Assembly: GCA_028714035.1 (NCBI GenBank)
Contig: JAQTNA010000009.1
Location: 40,495 to 104,494 of the forward strand
DNA length: 64,000 nt
Reading direction: 5' to 3'
Source of the DNA: Rhodocyclaceae bacterium
GTDB taxonomy: Bacteria > Pseudomonadota > Gammaproteobacteria > Burkholderiales > Rhodocyclaceae
Shown: positions 56,062-64,000 of the stretch, in pieces
How positions within the stretch are numbered: the first letter of the stretch is position 1
How the letters are laid out: every line of letters begins with the position of its first letter
Notes under the pieces: generated by a model
The model's input: the letters and a program-made list of their open reading frames with translations, nothing else
What the model was told of the DNA's origin: nothing
Database searches by the model: none
Position numbers and translations under genes: made by a program

Positions 56062-57831
56062 ATGGCCGCATTCATCCGTTACCCTTTTGCCTTTCCGCCC
56101 AGGGGGCTGGCGCTCGGGCTTCTTGCCGCCCTCTACCTTCTGCCCGGTCTGACCGGACACGACCCATGGAAGACGGACGACGCGGTGCATATCGCCCTCG
56201 TCCAGGCCATGCTCCAGGGCGGCAACTGGCTCGCGCCCCATCTCCCGGGAGACGTCTACACAAGCTTCCCGCCCCTGCCTGTCTGGCTCGGCGCACTGTT
56301 CGCCAAGGCGCTGGGCGGACTGCTGCCGCTGCACGACGCCATACGCGTAGCCACGGGCGCGGCGGGCGCGCTGCTACTGTATCTGCTCGGCCAGGCCTCC
56401 GCCGAACTTCACGGCAGGGATGAGGCACCGGCCACCGTTTTGATCGCCATGGGCTGTCTGGGCTTGGTCACCCCCATCCATGAGGCTCCGGCGGCGATCC
56501 TGCTCCTGGCCGGCTTCTGCGCCAGCCTGTGGGGTGTGACCCTGCTGCCGCGCCGGCCATTTTCCGGCGGACTGGCGGCGAGCCTGGGCATCGCCGGCAG
56601 CTTCCTGAGCGCCGGCCTGACGGGCCTGGCCCTGACGGCGCCCCTGGCCCTGCTGCCGCTGCTCCTCAAGCCCTGGCGGCGCCCCCTCGTTCTCCGTGGC
56701 GCATTGTTCGGTCTCACCCTGGGATTGGCGTTCAGCCTGGCCTGGCCCCTTGCCCTGGCTTGGCAGCTTCCGGAGCTATTCGCCGGATGGTGGCAGCAGC
56801 AGGAGACCCCGCTACACATGCCCGCCACCCCTTGGGCCAACCTCCTCGATTACCTCAAGCTTCTCGCCTGGTTTGCCTGGCCCGCCCTGCCGCTTTCCCT
56901 CTGGGTGCTGTGGCGCCAAAGGCGCCGGCTTTCCCAGCCGGCGACGGCCCTGCCGCTGTTCGCCTTTTTGCTGGCGTTGCTGCTGGCCTGCACCGGCAGC
57001 GAGGTCCGGAATGTCACGGCCCTGTCCCTCCTCCCCCCCCTGGTGCTGCTGGCGGCCCCGGGTGCGGGCAGCATGCGCCGGGGCGCGGCCAACGCCCTCG
57101 ATTGGTTCGCCATGATGACCTTCAGCCTGCTGATCCTTCTGATCTGGGTCGGATGGCTGGCCATGGTGGCGGGTTTCCCGGCGCAGATCGCGGCAAATGC
57201 CGCCCGTCTCCTGCCGGGTTTCACCCTCGTTTCACGCCCCGTGCCGGTCGCCGCCGCCGCCGTGCTTGCCTTGGGCTGGATCTGGCTGATCTTCGCCAGC
57301 CCGCGCCGCTCGCCCTGGCGTGGCACCAGCCACTGGGCTGCCGGCGTCATCGCCCTCTGGGGCACGGTCGTGGCCCTGTGGCTTCCCGCGATTGATTACG
57401 GCAAGAGCTACCGCCCCATGGTGGAGGACCTGGCCCGGCATCTGCCGGCGGATGCCGGATGCATCGCCGGGCGTCGTCTCGGCCCGGCCCAGATCGCTTC
57501 CCTCCGGTATTTCTCGGGCATCGTCACCCTGGACGACGGGACGAAGAAGGCTTCTTCCTGTAATCTCCTGCTGGTTCAAACCACGGACCGGGACAATGAG
57601 GTATCGCCCGGTGACGGATGGAAGAAGCTATGGGAGGGACGCCGGGCCAGCGACCGCCATGAGCATTTCCGCCTCTATCGGGCGACGGCACGCAGGAATG
57701 GCCGCACCCCATCTTCCCCCGACGATAGCCTTGCCCCGCCGAGCGGTCAGCATGCCTGGCCCGCGCAGCACCACGCCCGCAACACCCCCGTTTTCCCGCC
57801 CCCTGACCTTCCAGGAGTGAACAAGCCATGA
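56062..57831 (+). CDS. ArnT-like GT-C glycosyltransferase, membrane
   Basis: 589 aa. Polytopic membrane protein (about 11-12 hydrophobic helices) of the dolichyl-phosphate-mannose/ArnT superfamily. The first periplasmic loop shows GHDPWKTDDAVHIALVQAML with the expected Asp-Asp, and NWLAPHLPGDVYTSFPPLPV. A short soluble C-terminus follows (SYRPMVEDLARHLPADAGCI). Family members transfer sugars from a polyprenyl-phosphate carrier to lipid A, other lipids or proteins; the acceptor here is unknown. Overlaps pgi by 4 bp, linking it with sugar-phosphate metabolism. Confidence 0.87.
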   Translation: MAAFIRYPFAFPPRGLALGLLAALYLLPGLTGHDPWKTDDAVHIALVQAMLQGGNWLAPHLPGDVYTSFPPLPVWLGALFAKALGGLLPLHDAIRVATGAAGALLLYLLGQASAELHGRDEAPATVLIAMGCLGLVTPIHEAPAAILLLAGFCASLWGVTLLPRRPFSGGLAASLGIAGSFLSAGLTGLALTAPLALLPLLLKPWRRPLVLRGALFGLTLGLAFSLAWPLALAWQLPELFAGWWQQQETPLHMPATPWANLLDYLKLLAWFAWPALPLSLWVLWRQRRRLSQPATALPLFAFLLALLLACTGSEVRNVTALSLLPPLVLLAAPGAGSMRRGAANALDWFAMMTFSLLILLIWVGWLAMVAGFPAQIAANAARLLPGFTLVSRPVPVAAAAVLALGWIWLIFASPRRSPWRGTSHWAAGVIALWGTVVALWLPAIDYGKSYRPMVEDLARHLPADAGCIAGRRLGPAQIASLRYFSGIVTLDDGTKKASSCNLLLVQTTDRDNEVSPGDGWKKLWEGRRASDRHEHFRLYRATARRNGRTPSSPDDSLAPPSGQHAWPAQHHARNTPVFPPPDLPGVNKP

Positions 57832-59462
57832 GTACCCCCGTGACCCAACTCCCCGCCTGGGACGCCCTGCTCCAGGCACGTGACCGCCTGGCCGGTACCC
57901 ATCTGAATCAGCTTTTCGCCAACGATCCGGCGCGCCCCGACGCCCGCTTCAACGGCCTGTCGTTGCGCCTTGAGAACCTGCTGTTCGATTATTCCAAGCA
58001 GCGAGTCACCCCGGAAACGATGGAACTGCTGGTGGCGCTGGCGGAGGCGCGGGACATGTCCGCGGGCATCCGACGCATGGCGGCCGGAGAACTCATCAAT
58101 TTCACGGAAAGACGCGCGGCCCTGCACATCGCCCTGCGCGGACCGGGCAAGTGGCAGGTGTCCGGCCACGAAGTCAATTCGGAAGTCGAGGGCACCCTCT
58201 GGCGCGTGGCGAAGTTCGTCTCCGCCTTGCGCTCCGGACAGGTGTTGGGCGCCACGGGCAAACCCATCCGCCGGGTGGTGAACATCGGCATCGGCGGCTC
58301 GGACCTGGGACCGCGCATGGCCGCCCGCGCCCTGGCGGCCTTTGCCGGCCCGGTGGCCGTGGATTTCGTGGCGAACGTGGATCCGACCGAACTCCAGGCC
58401 GTGCTGGCCGGTGCAGAACCTGCGGAAACCCTGTTCATCGCCTCGTCCAAGACCTTCACGACGGTGGAAACCCTGACCAATGCGGGTTCCGCCCGCGACT
58501 GGATCATCGCCCATCTGGGGGAGGCGGCGGTGCCACGCCACTTCGCCGCCGTGAGCAACAACGTATCCACCGCGTGCGACTTCGGTATTCCCGCGGAAAG
58601 GATCTTCGCCATGGCGGAGTGGGTGGGCGGCCGCTACTCCATGTGGTCCGCCATCGGCCTGCCCCTGGCCTGCGCCATCGGCATGGAAGGTTTCGGCGAA
58701 CTGCTGGCCGGTGCCGCGGAAATGGACCAGCACTTCCTGTCGGCGCCCCTGGCGCAGAACATGCCGGTCATCATGGGGCTCCTGGGCATCTGGAACGCGG
58801 ATTTCCAGGATGCTTCGAGCCTGGCGGTCCTGCCTTACTGTCACGCTCTGGCAGACCTGCCCGCCTACCTGCAACAACTGGAGATGGAAAGCAACGGCAA
58901 GCGGGTACTGGCGGACGGTACGCCCGTGGGCGTGCACACCTCGCCCATACTTTGGGGCGGCCCCGGTACGGTGGGGCAGCATGCCTACCACCAGCTGATG
59001 TACCAGGGCACCCGTACCGTCGCCACGGATTTCATCGTGGTGGTCGGGGACGACAGTCCGGCGCAGCGCGTGCTGGTGGACAACGCCCTGGCCCAGAGCG
59101 CGGCCCTCATGGCCGGCAAGACGGCGGAGACCGCCAAGGCAGAGTTGCTGGCCCGAGGCATTTCTCCGGCCGAAGCGGAGCGCCTGGCGCCCCATGTCGC
59201 CTGCCCGGGCAACCAGCCCAGTTCCACCCTGCTCATGCCGCATCTCACCCCGCGCAGCCTGGGCCGCCTGGTGGCGCTCTACGAGCACAAGGTCTTCGTC
59301 CAGGGCTGGATCTGGGGCATCAACAGTTTCGATCAATACGGCGTGGAACTGGGCAAGCAGATGGCGCGCAGCATCGAGGCCATGCGCGGAGACCCCTCGC
59401 GTCTGGACGCTTCGACGCGTGGCCTGATGGCTGCCGTGGACAACTGCCGCCGGGACGGCTGA
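57828..59462 (+). CDS. pgi: Glucose-6-phosphate isomerase
   Basis: 544 aa. Interconverts glucose 6-phosphate and fructose 6-phosphate. Family blocks are VNIGIGGSDLGPRMAARALA, FIASSKTFTTVETLTNAGSA, WVGGRYSMWSAIGLPLACAI, GTVGQHAYHQLMYQGTR and YEHKVFVQGWIWGINSFDQY. Translationally coupled to the ArnT-like gene by a 4-bp overlap; its stop is followed within 14 bp by the next start. Confidence 0.97.
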   Translation: MSTPVTQLPAWDALLQARDRLAGTHLNQLFANDPARPDARFNGLSLRLENLLFDYSKQRVTPETMELLVALAEARDMSAGIRRMAAGELINFTERRAALHIALRGPGKWQVSGHEVNSEVEGTLWRVAKFVSALRSGQVLGATGKPIRRVVNIGIGGSDLGPRMAARALAAFAGPVAVDFVANVDPTELQAVLAGAEPAETLFIASSKTFTTVETLTNAGSARDWIIAHLGEAAVPRHFAAVSNNVSTACDFGIPAERIFAMAEWVGGRYSMWSAIGLPLACAIGMEGFGELLAGAAEMDQHFLSAPLAQNMPVIMGLLGIWNADFQDASSLAVLPYCHALADLPAYLQQLEMESNGKRVLADGTPVGVHTSPILWGGPGTVGQHAYHQLMYQGTRTVATDFIVVVGDDSPAQRVLVDNALAQSAALMAGKTAETAKAELLARGISPAEAERLAPHVACPGNQPSSTLLMPHLTPRSLGRLVALYEHKVFVQGWIWGINSFDQYGVELGKQMARSIEAMRGDPSRLDASTRGLMAAVDNCRRDG

Positions 59463-59476
59463 TGCGGGAGTCCGGG

Positions 59477-60130
59477 ATGAGGTTTCGGACGGAACATGGC
59501 GCGTGGGTCGCGGCAGCGATCTGTGCCATCCTCCTGCCGATTCCGGTACTGGCGGCAACCACCATCTACGAGGGCAGCCTCATCCCGAGCAATTACGACG
59601 CGCCCATGCCCATCGTGCTCCAGATGGACGATGACGACGGCCAGTTATCCGGTATCGGCGACGCTCGGATGCCCAATTCCAATCCCCTGCGTCTCAGCGG
59701 GTCGAGATTCGGCAGCATGTGTGCCCTCACCCTGATCTTTGTCTCCCAGCAGAAGGCCCACCTGGAGGGCCAATGCTCGGAAGGACGTTTCGATGGCAAT
59801 TTCACCCTCTTCAACCCCAAGGGCGACAAGCGGCGGGGATTGTTCCGCATGGAAAAGAAGAAAGCCCAGGCCGGAGAGAAACCAGACAGCGAGAAATCCG
59901 GGGCGAGCGGGGACAAGGCCATTACTTCAGCACGGACGGCGACCGCCTGCCTCAAGCTGAAGGTGGCCTGCCTCAGCGGCTGCCCACGGGGCGACTACAA
60001 CGCCGAGTTCATCTGCGCCAATACCTGCCGCCGCAAGGAACTGGCCTGCAAGGGCGGCAAGGCGCACGGCAAGCTCCAGACGCCCCCGCCGGAGCCCAGC
60101 TTTATCCCCGATGGAGCGGCGGGAGAGTGA
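59477..60130 (+). CDS. Exported protein with symmetric cysteine motif, unknown
   Basis: 217 aa from ATG 59477, which has GGGAG 6 nt upstream; ATG 59462, overlapping the pgi stop, is an alternative. The signal peptide is WVAAAICAILLPIPVLAA. An N-terminal domain (TIYEGSLIPSNYDAPMPIVL, LRLSGSRFGSMCALTLIFVS, GRFDGNFTLFNPKGDKR) is followed by a charged linker. The C-terminal segment has six cysteines in the mirror-symmetric spacing C-x6-C-x3-C-x10-C-x3-C-x6-C (ACLKLKVACLSGC, then ICANTCRRKELAC). It is probably periplasmic with three disulfides. I do not recognise the family. Confidence 0.78.
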   Translation: MRFRTEHGAWVAAAICAILLPIPVLAATTIYEGSLIPSNYDAPMPIVLQMDDDDGQLSGIGDARMPNSNPLRLSGSRFGSMCALTLIFVSQQKAHLEGQCSEGRFDGNFTLFNPKGDKRRGLFRMEKKKAQAGEKPDSEKSGASGDKAITSARTATACLKLKVACLSGCPRGDYNAEFICANTCRRKELACKGGKAHGKLQTPPPEPSFIPDGAAGE

Positions 60131-60140
60131 AAGGCAGGCA

Positions 60141-60244
60141 ACTCAACGCCGAGGCGCCGACGCGCAGAGAAATGAAAGGCCGCTAACATCCAGAGACTCA
60201 ACCCGCGCTGCTGATCAAGCGACCGCCGCGTCCCGGCGTCTCAA
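60141..60244. repeat. Family A repeat, degenerate copy (A6)
   Basis: The left part, ACTCAACGCCGAGGCGCCGA followed by CGCGCAGAGAAA, and the weak right part, CCGCGTCCCGGCGTCTCAAA, resemble the family A arms. It occupies the convergent gap before orn. Drifted or partial. Confidence 0.5.
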
Positions 60245-60258
60245 ACAGGGCTTCTTGC

Positions 60259-60804
60259 TTAAAGCCTCAGGAAGTTGTCCCGGTAAAACTTCATTTCCGC
60301 GATGGACTCGTAGATGTCCGCCAGGGCCGTGTGCTTGCCCTGCTTCACCACACCCTTGGCCAGTTCCGGCTTCCAGCGCCGGCACAATTCCTTCAGCGTG
60401 CTTACGTCCAGGTTGCGGTAATGGAACCAGTCTTCAAGCCGGGGCATGTAGCGCGCCAGGAAGCGCCGGTCCTGGCAGATGGAATTGCCGCACATGGGGG
60501 AAGTGCGTTTGGGTACCCACTGCCCGAGAAACTCCAGGTACTGGTGTTCCACCTCGGTTTCGGGGAACTGTGAGGCCTTGACCCTGTCTATGAGTCCGGA
60601 CTTGCCGTGAGTGTCCTTGTTCCAGGCGTCCATGCCGTCCAGCACCGTGTCCGGTTGATGCACCACGAGCACGGGGCCTTCGGCCACGGTTTCCAGGTTC
60701 GCATTGGTGACCACCATGGCGATTTCCAGGATGCGGTCCTGGTCCGGCTCCAGTCCGGTCATCTCCATGTCCAGCCAGACGAGATGGTTCTGATCTTGTG
60801 CCAT
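60259..60804 (-). CDS. orn: Oligoribonuclease
   Basis: 181 aa. Degrades 2-5 nt RNAs, including pGpG from c-di-GMP turnover. DEDDh exonuclease motifs: [20 protein letters not shown] (Exo I), [20 protein letters not shown] (Exo II) and [20 protein letters not shown] (Exo III with catalytic His). The start is [14 protein letters not shown] (60804). The reading frame is open far upstream only as the antisense of the M48 gene. Divergent from that gene across a family B repeat. Confidence 0.97.
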   Translation of the reverse strand: MAQDQNHLVWLDMEMTGLEPDQDRILEIAMVVTNANLETVAEGPVLVVHQPDTVLDGMDAWNKDTHGKSGLIDRVKASQFPETEVEHQYLEFLGQWVPKRTSPMCGNSICQDRRFLARYMPRLEDWFHYRNLDVSTLKELCRRWKPELAKGVVKQGKHTALADIYESIAEMKFYRDNFLRL

Positions 60805-60842
60805 AATCCGCTGCCGTAAGAAAAGCCGCCATTCTGGCACGA

Positions 60843-60908
60843 GAACGGTAAGAGGTGAGCGGTCAGCGGAGAGCGCCTCTTTACCAACTTCCCACTTACC
60901 GCTTACGC
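60843..60908. repeat. Family B word-repeat hairpin (B6)
   Basis: The left arm is ACGGTAAGAGGTGAGCGGTC and the right arm CAACTTCCCACTTACCGCTT; word GCGGTAAG, like the livH-livM copy but shorter. It ends 2 bp before the M48 peptidase ATG and separates that gene from orn. Confidence 0.7.
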
Positions 60909-60909
60909 C

Positions 60910-62154
60910 ATGCACACCCTGACCTTCATCTTCCTCCTGGCCGTCGGCCTGACCACTACCCTGCGCGCCTGGCTCGCCCTGCGCCAGATCAGGGCCGTCA
61001 CCGCGCACCGGGAGACGGTGCCCCAGGAATTCGCCGCCACCATTCCCCTGGATGCCCACATCAAGGCCGCCGACTACACCGTGGCGCGGGTGCGCCTGGG
61101 CCTGGCGGACCTGGCGCTCGGCACCCTGTTCCTGCTCTGGCTGACCCTGGGCGGCGGCATGCAGGCGGTGTTCCAGGCCTGGACGCCGCACCTCGTTCCC
61201 GGGGGCTACGGCCACGGCGTGGCCTTCCTGGCAAGCCTGGCGGTCCTGGGCTTCCTGGTGGACCTGCCCTTCGCCCTCTACCGCACCTTCGTGGTGGAAG
61301 AGCGCTTCGGTTTCAACAAGATGACCCTGCGGCTCTGGCTCGTGGACCTGGTGAAGGAGACCCTGCTCGGCGCCGCCATCGGCCTGCCCGTGCTCTTCGC
61401 CGTCCTCTGGCTCATGGCGCGCATGGGCGAATTCTGGTGGCTCTGGGTCTGGGCCTTCTGGCTCGGCTTCAACCTGCTGGTACTCCTGATCTACCCGACC
61501 TTCATCGCGCCCCTGTTCAACAAGTTCACGCCGCTCACGGACGAGGCTCTGGCCCAGCGCATCGGCGCCCTGCTTCAACGCTGCGGTTTCACGGTCAGCG
61601 GCCTGTTCGTCATGGACGGCTCCCGCCGCTCCGCCCACGGCAACGCCTATTTCACCGGATTCGGCTCGGCCAAGCGCATCGTGTTCTTCGACACCCTGCT
61701 GGAGCGGCTCTCTCCGCCGGAGGTGGAAGCCGTGCTCGCCCACGAACTGGGCCATTACAAGCACCGGCACATCTGGCAGCGCGTGGCCATGCTCGCCGCC
61801 ATCAGCCTGTGCCTCCTGGCCGGACTGGGTTACCTCATCGGCCAGCCCTGGTTCTTCCAGGGCCTGGGCATGTCGGCCCAGGGCACGGCCCCGGCCCTGG
61901 CGCTCTTTTCCCTGGCCATCCCCGTGTTCAGCTTTCCCTTCTCGCCCTTCATGAGCCAGGTGTCCCGCTGCCATGAATTCCAGGCCGATGCCTACGCCGC
62001 GAGCCAGACCCGGGCGACCGATCTGGTCAGCGCCCTGGCCAAGCTGTACCGGGACAATGCCTCCACCCTGACGCCCGACCCGCTCTACTCGAACTTCCAC
62101 GATTCCCACCCGCCGGCCGCGATACGCATCGCCCGGCTTCTTGACAGGAGTTGA
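60910..62154 (+). CDS. M48 family membrane metalloprotease (CAAX protease 1/Ste24-like)
   Basis: 414 aa. Several N-terminal hydrophobic helices ([39 protein letters not shown]) and the Ste24-type [20 protein letters not shown]. The zinc site is [14 protein letters not shown], with a third ligand in [11 protein letters not shown]. Likely role: inner-membrane proteolysis or quality control. The start ATG at 60910 directly follows a family B repeat and lacks a Shine-Dalgarno. The cytochrome c gene starts 4 bp after its stop. Confidence 0.93.
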   Translation: MHTLTFIFLLAVGLTTTLRAWLALRQIRAVTAHRETVPQEFAATIPLDAHIKAADYTVARVRLGLADLALGTLFLLWLTLGGGMQAVFQAWTPHLVPGGYGHGVAFLASLAVLGFLVDLPFALYRTFVVEERFGFNKMTLRLWLVDLVKETLLGAAIGLPVLFAVLWLMARMGEFWWLWVWAFWLGFNLLVLLIYPTFIAPLFNKFTPLTDEALAQRIGALLQRCGFTVSGLFVMDGSRRSAHGNAYFTGFGSAKRIVFFDTLLERLSPPEVEAVLAHELGHYKHRHIWQRVAMLAAISLCLLAGLGYLIGQPWFFQGLGMSAQGTAPALALFSLAIPVFSFPFSPFMSQVSRCHEFQADAYAASQTRATDLVSALAKLYRDNASTLTPDPLYSNFHDSHPPAAIRIARLLDRS

Positions 62155-62158
62155 CCCC

Positions 62159-62467
62159 ATGAAGACACTCGCCCTGGCCGCCACCCTCCTCCTCGCCGCA
62201 GGCGTGGTCCACGCCGCCCCCTACGCCGGTGCCGACATCCAGGCCGGCAAGAAGACCGCGGAGCAAAAATGCAATGCCTGCCACGCGAAAACGGCCGGCG
62301 GCGACGGCAGCAGCATCTACACCCGCAAGACCAGCCAGATCAAGACCAGCGACCTCCTGACCCAGCAGATGGAGATGTGCGACTCCATGGGCCACGGCAA
62401 GCTCTCCGACACGGAGAGGAAGAACGTTCTGGGCTGGCTCAACAGCCAGTATTACCATTTCAAGTAA
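62159..62467 (+). CDS. Small periplasmic class I cytochrome c
   Basis: 102 aa. Signal peptide [18 protein letters not shown], mature start [12 protein letters not shown]. One heme-binding motif CNACH ([16 protein letters not shown]) and a candidate distal Met in [12 protein letters not shown]; the chain ends [12 protein letters not shown]. Probably a single-heme electron carrier. It lies between the M48 protease gene (4 bp gap) and phhB (6 bp gap) in a compact operon. Confidence 0.9.
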   Translation: MKTLALAATLLLAAGVVHAAPYAGADIQAGKKTAEQKCNACHAKTAGGDGSSIYTRKTSQIKTSDLLTQQMEMCDSMGHGKLSDTERKNVLGWLNSQYYHFK

Positions 62468-62473
62468 GCCATC

Positions 62474-62818
62474 ATGAGTACCTTCTGTGATCTTTCCGCA
62501 GGGCGCTGCGAGCCTTGCGAGGGCATAGGCGCGGCCATGGACGAACAGGAGGCCCGGGAATTGCTCGCCGACCTGCCCGACTGGACGCTTTCGGACGACG
62601 CCCGCGGCATCAGCCAGGAGTTCGGCTTCCGGGATTTCAAGGATGCCATGCTCTTCGCCAACGCCGTGGGCTGGATGGCCGAGGCCCAGGGGCACCATCC
62701 GGACATGGAACTGGGTTGGGGCCGGGTCAAGGTCAGCTGGACCACCCACGCCCTGAACGGGCTGTCCAAGAATGATTTCATCTGCGCCGCCAAGGTCCAG
62801 GCACTGGCCGCCAGATAG
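62474..62818 (+). CDS. phhB: Pterin-4a-carbinolamine dehydratase
   Basis: 114 aa. Recycles the pterin cofactor of aromatic hydroxylases; in bacteria often a standalone PCD. The motif is complete: LPDWTLSDDARGISQEFGFR, AQGHHPDMELGWGRVKVSWT (histidine pair) and THALNGLSKNDFICAAKV. A 20-residue N-terminal segment contains three Cys (CDLSAGRCEPCEGIG). The stop codon overlaps the rsgA start by one base. No phenylalanine hydroxylase gene is in the window. Confidence 0.93.
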   Translation: MSTFCDLSAGRCEPCEGIGAAMDEQEARELLADLPDWTLSDDARGISQEFGFRDFKDAMLFANAVGWMAEAQGHHPDMELGWGRVKVSWTTHALNGLSKNDFICAAKVQALAAR

Positions 62819-63702
62819 TGAAACTCTCCGGCACCGTCGTCGCCGCCTTCGGCCGGCAATACGAGATACGCCTCGCCGACAGGGGCGAACTGCTGCTTTG
62901 CTACCCTCGGGGCAAGAAGAGCCTCCTGGCGGTGGGCGACCGGGTATCGGTGGAGCGCACCTCGCCCGGCCAGGGGGTCATCGAGGCCACCCTGCCGCGC
63001 GCCACCTTCCTCTACCGTTCCGACCTGTGGCGCCAGAAACTCATCGCCGCCAACGCCACCCTGCTGGTGCTGGTGGTCGCCACCGAGCCGGGTTTCTCCA
63101 CCGAGCTTCTCAGCCGCTGCCTTGTGGCGGCCGAGCACGAGAACATGAAGGCCGTGCTGGTGCTGAACAAGGCCGACCTGGACGACCGGCTGCCCGCGGC
63201 CAGGGAACAACTGGCGCCCTTCCGCAACCTGGGTTACCCCATCCTGGAACTGGCCGCCCTGTCCGGCACGGGCCTCACTCCACTCAGGGAACTCCTGATG
63301 GGCGAAGACAGCGTCCTGGTGGGCCAGAGCGGCATGGGCAAATCCACCCTGATCAACGCCCTGGTGCCGGATGCGGAGGCCCAGACCCGGGAAATCTCCG
63401 CCGCCCTGGATTCGGGCAAGCACACCACGACCTTTTCCCGCCTCTACCTGTTGCCTGACGGCGGCAGCCTGATTGACTGCCCGGGCGTCCAGGCCTTCGG
63501 CCTGGCCCACCTCACCCGGGGCGAGATCGAATCCGGCTTCCCGGAATTCCGGCCGCACCTCAACCGCTGCCGCTTCCGCGACTGCCGCCACGACCGGGAG
63601 CCGGACTGCGCCCTGCGCTCGGCAATCCAGGCCGGCGGCATCTCCCAGGCCCGCTTCGCCCACTACCAGCGGATTGCCTCAGAACAGATGGCGCCCGGCT
63701 AA
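62818..63702 (+). CDS. rsgA: Ribosome small-subunit GTPase RsgA (GTG start)
   Basis: 294 aa. Circularly permuted GTPase that helps late 30S maturation. An N-terminal OB fold (SGTVVAAFGRQYEIRLADRG) is followed by G4 VLNKADLDD, then G1 VGQSGMGKSTLINALVPD, G3 DCPGVQAFGLAHL and a zinc-binding tail (NRCRFRDCRHDREPDCAL). The start is GTG at 62818, within the phhB stop codon. No other start fits the family. Confidence 0.96.
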   Translation: MKLSGTVVAAFGRQYEIRLADRGELLLCYPRGKKSLLAVGDRVSVERTSPGQGVIEATLPRATFLYRSDLWRQKLIAANATLLVLVVATEPGFSTELLSRCLVAAEHENMKAVLVLNKADLDDRLPAAREQLAPFRNLGYPILELAALSGTGLTPLRELLMGEDSVLVGQSGMGKSTLINALVPDAEAQTREISAALDSGKHTTTFSRLYLLPDGGSLIDCPGVQAFGLAHLTRGEIESGFPEFRPHLNRCRFRDCRHDREPDCALRSAIQAGGISQARFAHYQRIASEQMAPG

Positions 63703-63710
63703 GGCCGCAC

Positions 63711-63878
63711 CTAGGAGCCTGTCGGACTTAAAGGAAATCGGCTGCAAATCCGTCTGACCGGTCCATATTTCGCCGCTTTTTTGGGCAATAGAACAACTAT
63801 TGCCCGGCAAAATCGCCAAAATCTGTCCTCGCCCAGCCGAATTTTCGCTTCGATTCTTCAAGTCCGACAGGCTCCTAG
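63711..63878. mobile_element. MITE-like element, 168 bp
   Basis: Terminal inverted repeats of 19 bp: CTAGGAGCCTGTCGGACTT at 63711-63729 and its complement at 63860-63878. The centre has a perfect hairpin GGGCAATAG / CTATTGCCC (63783-63805). No coding capacity; an ORF across it (63679-63954, minus) has no family pattern. It lies 9 bp after the rsgA stop and just before an IS630-like gene, whose own ends do not match these repeats. Confidence 0.75.
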
Positions 63879-63952
63879 TAGATCGTTCCAGTAATACGTT
63901 TACAATATAGGTGATATTTGCCATGATGCCCCCGGAACTATAGGGGGTGATC

Positions 63953-64000
63953 ATGGCGAGGAAAAGTGGGCGGGCGGCGTTGGTGCTGTCAGACGAGAAC
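63953..64000 (+). CDS. IS630-family-like transposase, N-terminus only
   Basis: Sixteen codons remain before the window edge: MARKSGRAALVLSDEN. The opening resembles IS630-type transposases (basic start, then L-x-L-[ST]-D/E-E). AGGGGG lies 5-10 nt upstream. The rest of the element is outside the window, so integrity and family need the adjacent sequence. Confidence 0.55.
   Translation, partial: MARKSGRAALVLSDEN

Noticed and set aside
63679..63954. 91-aa minus-strand ORF at the right end
   Set aside because: It runs through the MITE-like element and its terminal repeats; no protein family features.

Overview
The window is GC-rich, densely coded chromosomal DNA from a betaproteobacterium. The best fit is the Rhodocyclales or a nearby lineage. 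Reasons are the long lepA-lepB-DUF4845-rnc-era-recO-pdxJ-acpS-nagZ run, the cysS/TPR/ppiA/ppiB/lpxH block, the divergent rluD/bamD pair, a LexA-ImuA-ImuB-DnaE2 SOS cassette, ovoA and ccoG. The taxonomy is inferred from gene order and protein style, not from a search. No rRNA, tRNA or CRISPR array was seen.

Layout. (1) 1-7.6 kb: a fatty-acid or acyl-CoA oxidation cluster (ETF beta and alpha, acyl-CoA dehydrogenase, acyl-CoA ligase, ETF-ubiquinone oxidoreductase). A TetR regulator diverges from it, with two palindromic operators over the presumed promoter. (2) 7.6-11.7 kb: cysS opposite a TPR protein, two cyclophilins and lpxH. (3) 11.7-22.1 kb: one very long minus-strand housekeeping operon from lepA to pgeF, including a family-5 uracil-DNA glycosylase. 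(4) 22.2-30 kb: a two-component system, ovoA (ovothiol synthesis), rlmJ, dnaB and a hemerythrin-like protein. (5) 30.3-36 kb: a glutamate/aspartate-type ABC importer, a TPR-methyltransferase and outer-membrane phospholipase A. (6) 36-43.1 kb: an SOS mutagenesis operon with a textbook LexA box and an extra, unassigned gene between imuB and dnaE2. (7) 43.4-51.3 kb: ccoG, an ETHE1-like metallo-beta-lactamase protein with an altered metal motif, an NsrR-like regulator and a LIV-type ABC importer. (8) 51.4-63.7 kb: a low-complexity repeat protein, rluD, bamD, an APH/AAA kinase, an ArnT-like glycosyltransferase, pgi, a Cys-patterned exported protein, orn, an M48 protease, a small cytochrome c, phhB and rsgA. 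(9) Right edge: a MITE-like element and the start of an IS630-type transposase.

The most striking non-genic signal is at least four families of short structured repeats. Family A is about 110-150 bp with arms resembling 'CCGCAGAGACGCAGAGGCG'. Family B has inverted arms built of 7-8 nt tandem words that differ from copy to copy. Family C is a ~153-bp multi-hairpin block present twice. Family D is a 'TGTAGGTCGGG' palindrome. They fill gaps inside operons and abut or supply start and stop codons, and two copies lie in frame inside dnaE2.

The best candidate for something undescribed is the gene at 39339-40046. It has a HicB-like N-terminal fold, a second helical domain, and a C-terminal QFSLL that resembles a sliding-clamp-binding motif. 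It sits inside the SOS mutasome operon.
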